Shown piece by piece: positions 52,872 through 59,991 of a stretch of DNA of 64,000 nucleotides. Position numbers and translations under genes: made by a program. The DNA is from Microbacterium ginsengiterrae (GTDB lineage: Bacteria > Actinomycetota > Actinomycetes > Actinomycetales > Microbacteriaceae): positions 2,790,001 through 2,854,000 of the forward strand of contig NZ_JACHMU010000001.1 of NCBI RefSeq assembly GCF_014205075.1. Direction: 5' to 3'. The notes under the pieces are model-generated. The model ran no database searches and was not told where the DNA came from. It saw nothing but the letters and a program-made list of their open reading frames with translations. Each line of letters opens with the position of its first letter. Within the stretch, counting starts at the first letter, position 1.

Positions 52872-53253
52872 GCGAATGGGGCGGCCTGTACGCCGGGTTC
52901 TGTTCCGGGGCCTCTCTCGAGGGTTCCCTTCGACGGCCATCTCTCTCGGCGACACGTTGCCGTGCCGCTCCAGCGGTCTACCCGAGGACTCGGCGAGCCG
53001 CGTCATCATCCTCTGTCTGACCTTGCTCCGGACGAGGTTTACCTGGCGGGTCATGTCACCATGACCCCCGGTGGTCTCTTACTCCACCCTTTCACCCTTA
53101 CCTTCCGGACCGGAGTCCGGAGGGCGGTCTGCTCTCTGTGGCACTGTCTCGCGGATTGCTCCGGGTGGGTGTTACCCACCGTCCTGCCCTGTGGAGCCCG
53201 GACGTTCCTCGGTGCGGTCTCCCGCAACGCGACCGTCCAGCCGCCCCATTCGC
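52872..53253 (-). ncRNA. rnpB: RNase P RNA (bacterial type A)
   Basis: On the minus strand the RNA carries the universal core: GAGGAACGTCCGGGCTCCAC (within 53182-53210) with AGGGCAGGA directly after it, and near the 3' end AGAACCCGGCGTACAGGCCG (52882-52901). The ends pair over 14 bp (53240-53253 with 52872-52885) to form helix P1, which fixes the limits at about 382 nt. It is the ribozyme that matures tRNA 5' ends. The 5' end lies 10 bases after the stop codon of the upstream polymerase gene. Confidence 0.95.
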
Positions 53254-53259
53254 TCGACC

Positions 53260-53265
53260 AGTCTA
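53260..53265 (-). promoter_or_regulatory. -10 element (TAGACT) of rnpB, sharing bases with a stop codon
   Basis: TAGACT on the minus strand is six bases from the G at 53253 that opens helix P1, the spacing expected for a transcript start there. Its first three bases are the TAG stop codon of the family-A polymerase gene. Confidence 0.55.
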
Positions 53266-54954
53266 CTTCTCCGCGCTCTGCACCACACGGAGGTCCAGTG
53301 GCACATCGATCGGGAACGACCCGAACATCCGGGCTGTGGCCACAGCGGCTGCCTCGCGGACGGCCTCTGCCGCGGCATCCGCGTGTTCGGCCGGCACGTG
53401 CAGGATGACCTCGTCGTGCAGGAAGAACGCGAGATGGGCATGGTGCGCGAAGGGGCCGGATGCCGTCGCCGGCGTCTCGGCGACGGGAAGCATGCGCAGC
53501 CGATGGCGGATCTCCGCCAGCCAGATCAGGGCCCACTCCGCGGCTGTGCCCTGGACGACGAAGTTGCGGGTGAAGCGACCTCGCTCGCGGGCCCTGGCCC
53601 GCGCGCGCTTCACCGCGGCAGGCTCCGCATCCGCCCCTGACGCCGCCGCCTGCTCCGCATCCCAGTCAGGGCCGGGGCGGGGCGATGAGCGTCCGAGCCA
53701 GGTCGAGACGACACCACCGTCTTCGCCAGTGCGCGCGGCCGCGTCGACGAGATGCATGGCGCGCGGGTAGACCCTCCGCAGACGCGGCACCAGCCTGCCG
53801 CTGTCGCCGGTGGTCGCGCCGTACATGGCGCCGAGGACGGCGTACTTCGCCTCCTCCCTTGTGGCCACCGCGCCCGAGGACACGACTCCGGCGTACAGGT
53901 CCTGGCCCCGGGCGGCCTGTGCCATGGCGGTGTCGGAGGACATCGCCGCGAGCATGCGCGGTTCGAGCTGCGCCACATCGGCGACCACCAGCGTCCATCC
54001 CGGATCGGCGCGCACAGCCGGACGCAGCATCCGAGGCAACTGCAGCGCTCCCCCGCCGGCCGATGCCCAGCGCCCCGTCACCACGCCTCCGGGGATGTAG
54101 ACCGGCCGGAAGCGCCCATCCCGCACCCACTCCGCAAGCCACGCCCATCCGTTCGCGCTCATGAGCCGGGAAAGCTTCTTGTACGCCAGGAGCGGAGCGA
54201 TGACGGGGTGCGAGATCGCGGAGAGCTCCCACTGACTGGTCGACTCCACGTTCACACCCACCCGGTGCAGGGCACGCAGCAGCTTGACGTGACTGTCCAG
54301 GTGCAGGTGCGGGTCACCGAGATGGAATCTCACCGCATCCGCCGCCGCTGCCATCTTGGCGGGAAGCCCTCCGCCCGCAGGGCGAGCCCCGAGGACCTCG
54401 GTGAGGATGCCGTCGTGCACCTCGGCGTCCCACGGCAGGCCCGCGGCGCGCATCTCCTCGGCGATGAGCCCGCCCGCGGACTCTGCGGCGCACAGGAGAG
54501 CGAGCCGGCCCCTGCGGTCTGCGGCGATGACCCGGAACTGCTCCTGCGTCTGTGCCAGCAGATCATCGACGGACTCCGCATGCGGCGAATCGACAGCCGC
54601 GAAGAGCCCCGGTTCCCCGACGTCCGGTTCCCGGGGCATCCAATCGGCCGACGGTGCCAGCGGGCGAGCGACGGCGTCGGTGTCCCGGAGGATCGCATGG
54701 CACAGGAGCAGATCGTGCGTCCGGGTGAGATGCACACCCGCAGCCAGCAGCGGGGCGTACACGGTTCTCGCACTGCGGATGATCCAGCGGGGTCGTTCTT
54801 CCGCCTCGACCCGTCGCACCCAGTCAGCGAGGTCGGCAGGCCGGAGTTCGTGGCGCTGCACCTCCACACCCGCCGCATCGACACGGACGGCGAGGATCTC
54901 GCCCTCGGCGACGGCCAGCAGAATCCGCGAATCGGCTGCCGGCCGCGTCGTCAC
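53263..54954 (-). CDS. Short family-A DNA polymerase (annotated type: bifunctional 3'-5' exonuclease/DNA polymerase)
   Basis: The protein is 563 residues from GTG 54954, a GTGA overlap with the zinc-ribbon gene. PolA proteins are about 850-900 residues. The palm and fingers are intact: motif A VVADVAQLEPRML (catalytic Asp), motif B REEAKYAVLGAMYGAT, and motif C FFLHDEVILHV (second catalytic Asp). The N-terminal third (about 1-200) takes the place of the exonuclease domain, but I see no DxE or YxxxD exonuclease motif, so proofreading is doubtful. There is no 5'-nuclease domain. Motif A is atypical (DVAQLEPR versus DYSQIELR), which hints at unusual nucleotide selection. The role is probably repair; it is not known. 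Confidence 0.85.
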   Translation of the reverse strand: MTTRPAADSRILLAVAEGEILAVRVDAAGVEVQRHELRPADLADWVRRVEAEERPRWIIRSARTVYAPLLAAGVHLTRTHDLLLCHAILRDTDAVARPLAPSADWMPREPDVGEPGLFAAVDSPHAESVDDLLAQTQEQFRVIAADRRGRLALLCAAESAGGLIAEEMRAAGLPWDAEVHDGILTEVLGARPAGGGLPAKMAAAADAVRFHLGDPHLHLDSHVKLLRALHRVGVNVESTSQWELSAISHPVIAPLLAYKKLSRLMSANGWAWLAEWVRDGRFRPVYIPGGVVTGRWASAGGGALQLPRMLRPAVRADPGWTLVVADVAQLEPRMLAAMSSDTAMAQAARGQDLYAGVVSSGAVATREEAKYAVLGAMYGATTGDSGRLVPRLRRVYPRAMHLVDAAARTGEDGGVVSTWLGRSSPRPGPDWDAEQAAASGADAEPAAVKRARARARERGRFTRNFVVQGTAAEWALIWLAEIRHRLRMLPVAETPATASGPFAHHAHLAFFLHDEVILHVPAEHADAAAEAVREAAAVATARMFGSFPIDVPLDLRVVQSAEK

Positions 54955-55682
54955 AGTCCTGATTCGTCGGTGCGAACCAGGATGGCACCGCACTCCGGGC
55001 ACGAGACGACGTCGTCCGCAGCCGCGCGGCGGATCTCATTCAGGTGCGTTCCGGAGAGCATCATCCGGCATCCCTCGCACGTACCTCGTCGAAGAAGCCC
55101 GACTCCGATTCCCCGGGAAGCGCGACGCGTGTACTCGGCGAGCAGATCCGCCGGGATCTCTGCGGCGATCGCCTCGCGGTCACGGGTGAGCTGCTCGATC
55201 TCGGTGGCGGCGGCGGCGACCTGCGCCTTCGCCTGCGCGGTGAGATCGGTCCCCTCGGCGGTGGTCGTGTCGATGAGCGCCTGCTGCGCGGCGACAGCGG
55301 CCTCGGCCTCTTCGAGGCGTGCCATGACTCCCAGCTGCGTGTCCTCGAGATCGCTCACCCGTCGGGCCAGGCTCGCGAGCTCGTGCTCGAGCGCCTGTGC
55401 GTCCTTCGGGTTGGTCGCGGCCGCGAGGCGGTCGGTGTCACGGGTGCGACGCTGCTCGGTCACGCGGACATCGGACTCGAGACGGGTGAGCTCGGTGCGG
55501 ATGTCGTCGCGCGTACCGGTCAGCACGGTCAGATCACGCAACTGCTCCTGGCGCGCCTTGGCGAGCTCGTTGATCCGGGGCCCCTGCGGGGGCGTCGACC
55601 GACGATGCTCGGCCTGCTGCAGGCGCCGATCGAGGTCGGCCACGTCGAGAAGGATGCGCTGGTGCTCGGGGCTGGCGTTCAC
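54951..55682 (-). CDS. Coiled-coil protein with C4-type zinc ribbon
   Basis: The protein is 243 residues from GTG 55682. Residues about 5-175 form a long antiparallel coiled-coil hairpin rich in Arg, Glu, Leu and Ala (for example QHRILLDVADLDRRLQQAE and ALEHELASLARRVSDLED). The C-terminus is a zinc ribbon with GTCEGCRMML and CPECGAILVR. This is the widespread CT398-like family; some members are proposed to link to RNA polymerase or secretion, but no clear function is known. It is coupled to the polymerase gene by a four-base overlap, so both are made from one message. Confidence 0.88.
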   Translation of the reverse strand: MNASPEHQRILLDVADLDRRLQQAEHRRSTPPQGPRINELAKARQEQLRDLTVLTGTRDDIRTELTRLESDVRVTEQRRTRDTDRLAAATNPKDAQALEHELASLARRVSDLEDTQLGVMARLEEAEAAVAAQQALIDTTTAEGTDLTAQAKAQVAAAATEIEQLTRDREAIAAEIPADLLAEYTRRASRGIGVGLLRRGTCEGCRMMLSGTHLNEIRRAAADDVVSCPECGAILVRTDESGL

Positions 55683-55688
55683 ATGACC

Positions 55689-55694
55689 AACTTA
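55689..55694 (-). promoter_or_regulatory. -10 element (TAAGTT) of the zinc-ribbon/polymerase operon
   Basis: TAAGTT on the minus strand is six bases before GTG 55682 and there is no ribosome-binding motif. The match to TANNNT is acceptable, but the element is weaker than the others. Confidence 0.35.
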
Positions 55695-55714
55695 CCCGCG
55701 ACAGTGGACGCTCG

Positions 55715-56089
55715 TCAGACGCCTCGTCCGTCGAGGTACGTCCACGACCGGTCCTCCCGCACGAATCGGCTGCGCTCGCGCATGGATCCCGGCGCACCGG
55801 CCTCCCGGAAGAACGCCTCGAACTCGACGACCCCGTCGGAGTCGAACGGCCCGCCGCCGACGACGTCGAGGATGTCGAGCCTGGTCCAGCGGACGTCGGG
55901 GTCCAGGTCCAGCCGGGCGGGCCGAGTGGACGGATGCCACGACGTGAGGAGATAGGGCGCGTCCCCCAGCGCGAACGCCGTGAACCGCGACCTCATCAGT
56001 CGCTCTGCCGTCGGGGCCTTCGTCGTACCGGCGAGCACAGGTCCGCAGCATGAGTCGTAGACGTCACCGGAGGTGCAGGGGCAGCGCAT
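55715..56089 (-). CDS. YchJ family protein with N-terminal SEC-C motif
   Basis: The protein is 124 residues from ATG 56089. The SEC-C type zinc motif MRCPCTSGDVYDSCCGP occupies residues 1-16. The YchJ core follows: TAERLMRSRFTAFALGDAPYLLTSWHPSTRP, an NTF2-like fold that continues to VVEFEAFFREAGAPGSMRERSRF and DRSWTYLDG. SEC-C motifs often bind ribosomal or SecB-type partners; the function of YchJ is unknown. It is divergent from the aldo/keto reductase gene, 49 bp apart. Confidence 0.87.
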   Translation of the reverse strand: MRCPCTSGDVYDSCCGPVLAGTTKAPTAERLMRSRFTAFALGDAPYLLTSWHPSTRPARLDLDPDVRWTRLDILDVVGGGPFDSDGVVEFEAFFREAGAPGSMRERSRFVREDRSWTYLDGRGV

Positions 56090-56138
56090 GTGACCATCAT
56101 GCCGCGTACGCTGAGACCAGACCTGAGAGGGAGGCCTC

Positions 56139-56978
56139 ATGACTTCTGTTCCCGTCCGCACCGCGCACAACGGCTTCACGCTGCCCGCGATCGGCCTCGG
56201 CACATATCGCCTGAACGGCGACGCCGGAGCCGCCGCGATCGCCGCCGGCATCGACGCCGGATACCGTCTGGTGGATTCCGCGTTCAACTACGAGAACGAA
56301 GGCGCGGTGGGCCGCGGCGTCGCGGACGCCGCCACGGATCGTGCCGAGGTCATCGTCACGACGAAGCTCCCCGGTCGGCATCACCCCAGCGAGAAGGCGC
56401 GCCCGAGCATCGAGGAGAGCCGGTTCCGTCTCGGTCTCGATGTCACAGATCTCCACCTCATCCACTGGCCGAATCCGAGCCAGGACGAGTACGTGCAGGC
56501 GTGGGCCGCCCTCGTCGATGCGCAGGCGCGCGGAATCGTCCGTCAGATCGGCGTGTCGAACTTCCTGCCGGAGCACCTGGAGCGGATCGAGCGCGAGACC
56601 GGCGTCCGCCCTGTGGTCAACCAGATCGAGGTGCACCCCTACTTCCCGCAGAGCGAGCAGCTCGCCTACCACCGGGAGCACGGGATCATCACGGAGGCCT
56701 GGAGCCCGATCGGCCGCGCGAAGGAGATGCTCGACGAACCGGTCATTCAGGAAGTCGCAGCGGCGCACGGCATCTCCGCGGCACAGACAGTGCTCGCGTG
56801 GCATGTGGCCCGAGAGAGCGTCGCCATCCCGAAGGCGTCCTCCCTCGAGCACCAGGAGGCGAACCTCGCCGCGGCGACGGTCGTCCTCGACGCCGCCGAG
56901 GTCGAAGCGATCACGGCGCTCGGCCGTCCTGACGGCCGCATGTTCGACGGCGATCCGCGCACACACGAGGAGTCCTGA
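56139..56978 (+). CDS. Aldo/keto reductase
   Basis: The protein is 279 residues from ATG 56139, with GAGGGAGG upstream and a TACGCT -10 candidate at 56105-56110. The AKR catalytic tetrad is complete: Asp46 and Tyr51 (DSAFNYENEG), Lys76 (TTKLPGR) and His109 (LHLIHWPNP). The NADPH site is indicated by IPKASSLEHQEANL near the C-terminus. It resembles the 2,5-diketo-gluconate reductase-like AKRs, which reduce a range of aldehydes and ketones. Physiological substrate is unknown. It lies upstream of the efflux pump gene and may share stress responses with it. Confidence 0.92.
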   Translation: MTSVPVRTAHNGFTLPAIGLGTYRLNGDAGAAAIAAGIDAGYRLVDSAFNYENEGAVGRGVADAATDRAEVIVTTKLPGRHHPSEKARPSIEESRFRLGLDVTDLHLIHWPNPSQDEYVQAWAALVDAQARGIVRQIGVSNFLPEHLERIERETGVRPVVNQIEVHPYFPQSEQLAYHREHGIITEAWSPIGRAKEMLDEPVIQEVAAAHGISAAQTVLAWHVARESVAIPKASSLEHQEANLAAATVVLDAAEVEAITALGRPDGRMFDGDPRTHEES

Positions 56979-56996
56979 CCCCTCTTTTCGCGCACT

Positions 56997-57037
56997 CTCC
57001 TTTTTTGCCGACGGCCTGTCGGAAAAAGGAGTATGAT
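56997..57037 (+). promoter_or_regulatory. Inverted repeat and -10 element controlling the efflux pump gene
   Basis: CTCCTTTTT and AAAAAGGAG (outer arms) with CCGAC and GTCGG (inner arms) form a near-perfect dyad at 56997-57031, with a 2-base bulge on one side. TATGAT (57032-57037) follows immediately and is eight bases from GTG 57046. The dyad covers the region where RNA polymerase would bind, as expected for a TetR- or MarR-type repressor site. It could also end the aldo/keto reductase message. Confidence 0.6.
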
Positions 57038-57045
57038 CTCCATTC

Positions 57046-58656
57046 GTGACTCAGACATCCGACCGTTTCCACCGGCTCCGCTGGTGGGGTCTCGCCGCCA
57101 TCTCCTTCGCCGTGGCGCTCATCATCATGGACGCCACGATCGTTTCGGTCTCCATGCCGAGCATCATCTCCTCCATCGGCCTGTCCACGACGCAGGTCCA
57201 GTGGGTGCAGGAGGTGTACACGCTCGTGTTCGCCGCGCTCCTCATGGTGTGGGGAGTCATGAGCGACCGGATCGGTCGACGCCGACTGCTCGTCATCGGC
57301 CTCGTCGTCTTCGTCGGCGCGAGCATCCTGTGCGCGTTCGCGCCGACCGGTGGATGGCTGATCGCCGCGCGCGCCGTCCAGGGCGTCGGTGGATCGATGA
57401 TCCTGCCGACGACGCTCGCCCTCCTGAATGCGACCTTCACCGGGCGTGAGCGTGGGATCGCCTTCGCGGTATGGGGTTCGACCATCGGTTCCATGGCAGC
57501 CGTCGGCCCCGTCCTCGGCGGATGGCTGACCTCCGCCTTCTCCTGGCACTGGGCATTCTGGATCAACGTGCCGTTCGGCGTGGCCATCATCATCGGACTG
57601 CTGATGACCACCCCCGAGTCCCGCCAGCGCGACGCCGCACGTTTCACCGACTGGATCGGTGCGGGCGCGTCCGTCCTCGGGTTCGGAATGCTCGTCTTCG
57701 CGCTCATCGAAGGACGCGCGTACGGCTGGTGGACGGCGACAGAAGCCGCCCCCGTGCGTCTCGGGGACTTCAGCGTCATCCCTCTGCTGTTCCTCGGCGC
57801 AGTGATCGTCCTCTTCGCGCTCGTCATGCGCGAGCGTGCCCGCGTGAAGGCCGACAAGTCGGTGCTCCTCGACGTCTCCCTGTTCCGCATCCCGACGTTC
57901 AGCAACGGCAACGTGACGGCCCTGACGGTGTCGCTCGGCGAGTTCGGTCTGATCCTCTCGCTCCCCCTCTGGTTCCAGTACGCGCGCGGCATGGACGCCT
58001 TCCAGGCCGGCCTCGCACTCCTCCCGCTCGCGATCGGCTCGTTCCTCGCCAGCGGCGCGGTGTCGTCGCTCTCCAAGCGCATGACGCCGGTGCAGCTCGT
58101 GAGGCTCGGCATCGTCCTCGAGATCGTCTCCCTCGCGGCGATGGCGTTGCTCATCCGCTCCGACTCGACGCTCTGGGTCACCGGCGTGCCGTTGTTCTTC
58201 TACGGCATGGGCGTCGGTTTCGCCACGGCCCAGCTCACCCAGTTGATCCTCGTCGACGTGCCGGTCGACCGGTCGGGCCAGGCATCGTCCACCCAATCCA
58301 CGGCCCGGCAGGTGGGGTCTGCTCTCGGCATCGCCATCCTCGGCACCGCGCTGTTCACCACACTCCGCATGGGGACAGAGGCCCGGCTCGCCGACCAGAT
58401 CGCCGCCGATCCGAGTATCGGGAAACTCGTCGCCGGGGTCTCCGACTCCGCCGGTGGGCTCATCGCGAAGCTGGCCGCGGACCCGTCGACGGCGTTCATC
58501 GCCGATGCCGCCCGTGAGGCGCTCACGCAGGGCGTCTCCGTCGCGGCGTGGGTCGGCATCGCCGCGCTCGTAATCGGCCTGTTGACGACCATTCCCCTCG
58601 GCCGTCGCAGTGCCACCACGGCGCCGGGTCCGCAGGCACGTACTGTCGCGGACTGA
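57046..58656 (+). CDS. DHA2-family MFS multidrug efflux transporter
   Basis: The protein is 536 residues from GTG 57046, probably on a leaderless message. It has 14 predicted membrane helices, as expected for the EmrB/QacA (DHA2) group. Motifs are LIIMDATIVSVSMPSI in helix 1, WVQEVYTLVFAALLMVWGVMSDRIGRRR (helix 2 and the loop 2-3 motif A) and GSTIGSMAAVGPVLGGWLT (motif C of helix 5, an antiporter signature). It should export cationic or hydrophobic compounds using the proton gradient. No regulator gene lies beside it, but a clear operator-like dyad is upstream. Confidence 0.92.
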   Translation: MTQTSDRFHRLRWWGLAAISFAVALIIMDATIVSVSMPSIISSIGLSTTQVQWVQEVYTLVFAALLMVWGVMSDRIGRRRLLVIGLVVFVGASILCAFAPTGGWLIAARAVQGVGGSMILPTTLALLNATFTGRERGIAFAVWGSTIGSMAAVGPVLGGWLTSAFSWHWAFWINVPFGVAIIIGLLMTTPESRQRDAARFTDWIGAGASVLGFGMLVFALIEGRAYGWWTATEAAPVRLGDFSVIPLLFLGAVIVLFALVMRERARVKADKSVLLDVSLFRIPTFSNGNVTALTVSLGEFGLILSLPLWFQYARGMDAFQAGLALLPLAIGSFLASGAVSSLSKRMTPVQLVRLGIVLEIVSLAAMALLIRSDSTLWVTGVPLFFYGMGVGFATAQLTQLILVDVPVDRSGQASSTQSTARQVGSALGIAILGTALFTTLRMGTEARLADQIAADPSIGKLVAGVSDSAGGLIAKLAADPSTAFIADAAREALTQGVSVAAWVGIAALVIGLLTTIPLGRRSATTAPGPQARTVAD

Positions 58657-58711
58657 CTCCGGGTCGCACACGCGGCGGAATACCGCACAGCCCGTCGGGC
58701 TTGCACCCTGC

Positions 58712-59731
58712 ATGAGAGCAGTCACGTACACGCGCAAGGGAAGCTCCGACGTCCTCGAGATCGTCGACCGCGAGCCGGCGGCACCCGGTCGGGGCGAGGT
58801 GCGCGTTCGCATCCATGTCTCGGGAGTGAATCCGACCGACTGGAAGGCGCGCGCGAGGGAGGACTGGCCGATGCCGTTCCCCGACGTGGTGCCCAACCAG
58901 GACGGCGCCGGTGTCGTCGAGGCCGTGGGCGACGCCGTCGACGGGCTGGACGTGGGCGATCGCGTGTGGGTGTACCTCGCCGCGCATGAGCGCCCCACCG
59001 GCACCGCCCAGGAGTCGACCGTCCTCCCGGCCGCGCGGGTCGTCCGGCTGCCCGAGGGCGTCGGTTTCGACGTCGGAGCCAGCCTCGGCGTGCCGGCGAC
59101 GACCGCGCACAGGGCGCTCACCGTGCACGAGTTCGGACCGGCACGCCTCTCCCCCGGCAGTCTCGCCGGGCGCACCGTCCTCGTGCAGGGCGGTGCCGGC
59201 GCGGTCGGACACGCCGCGATCCAACTCGCCGCATGGGCGGGAGCCGTGGTGATCACCACCGTCAGCAGCGATGCGAAGGAACGCCTCGCCCGCCGCGCCG
59301 GGGCCCACCACGTGTTCCACTACCCGGACGAGAAGCTCGCCGACCGCATCCTCGAGACGGCCCCCGACGGCGTCGATCACATCGTGGAGGTGTCGCCCGC
59401 GACGAACGCCGGACTGGATGTGCGCGTCCTCGCGAACCACGGCGTCGTCGCCTACTACGCGACAGACAAGGGCGAGACATTCTCTCTGCCGGTCATGGCG
59501 AGCTTCGCGAAGAACGCCAGATGGCAGGGTGTTCTCCTCTACACCGTCGGGCAGGATGCCCTGACCGCGGCGGCCGAGGACATCACCGCCGCCCTGCGGG
59601 ACGGCGCGCTCCCGGTCGGCGAGGGCGCCGGGCTGCCGCTCATCTGGTATCCGCTCGACGAGACCGCGGAGGCGCACGACGCGGTCGAGAACGGCGCCGT
59701 GGGCAAGGTCCTCATCCGCGTCACCGAGTGA
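58712..59731 (+). CDS. NADPH:quinone reductase / zinc-free medium-chain dehydrogenase
   Basis: The protein is 339 residues from ATG 58712. It has an N-terminal GroES-like domain (VRIHVSGVNPTDWKAR, PNQDGAGVVEAVGDAVDG) and a Rossmann domain with VLVQGGAGAVGHAAIQLA. The Cys residues that bind zinc in alcohol dehydrogenases are absent, as in quinone oxidoreductases. It reduces quinones or enones with NADPH. It follows the efflux gene by 55 bp without an obvious terminator, so it may be co-transcribed. Confidence 0.9.
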   Translation: MRAVTYTRKGSSDVLEIVDREPAAPGRGEVRVRIHVSGVNPTDWKARAREDWPMPFPDVVPNQDGAGVVEAVGDAVDGLDVGDRVWVYLAAHERPTGTAQESTVLPAARVVRLPEGVGFDVGASLGVPATTAHRALTVHEFGPARLSPGSLAGRTVLVQGGAGAVGHAAIQLAAWAGAVVITTVSSDAKERLARRAGAHHVFHYPDEKLADRILETAPDGVDHIVEVSPATNAGLDVRVLANHGVVAYYATDKGETFSLPVMASFAKNARWQGVLLYTVGQDALTAAAEDITAALRDGALPVGEGAGLPLIWYPLDETAEAHDAVENGAVGKVLIRVTE

Positions 59732-59764
59732 CGATCGGTCCGGTCCGGGGCGGGAGATGCGAGG

Positions 59765-59837
59765 TGGGCCCTGCCGGGATCGAACCGACGACATCCACGG
59801 TGTAAACGTGGCGCTCTACCAGCTGAGCTAAAGGCCC
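59765..59837 (-). tRNA. tRNA-Val (anticodon TAC)
   Basis: The 73-nt cloverleaf on the minus strand has a 7-bp acceptor (GGGCCTT with AGGGCCC), D-arm GCTCAGCTGGTAGAGC, anticodon loop TTTACAC with TAC as the anticodon, a T-arm GTCGG-TTCGATC-CCGGC, and discriminator A. CCA is not encoded. A TAGAAT -10 element lies at 59848-59853 on the minus strand and would start the transcript about four bases before the mature end. Confidence 0.96.
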
Positions 59838-59892
59838 TGGTGCCTTCATTCTACGCAGTGGTCTCATGCGCGCCGTAACCGTGGAAGACTAC

Positions 59893-59898
59893 TAGGCT
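59893..59898 (+). promoter_or_regulatory. -10 element (TAGGCT) of aceE
   Basis: The predicted transcript start near 59905 gives a leader of about 87 bases with GACGAAAGG before the GTG. The leader shows no clear riboswitch fold. Confidence 0.4.
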
Positions 59899-59991
59899 GA
59901 ACACGGCGCGCGTTGTGCCGGGCCGACAAAGGCTCCCCGCGTCGCTTCCCGTTTCCTTGGCAAGACCTGCCAGCTTGACGAAAGGCTCCAC

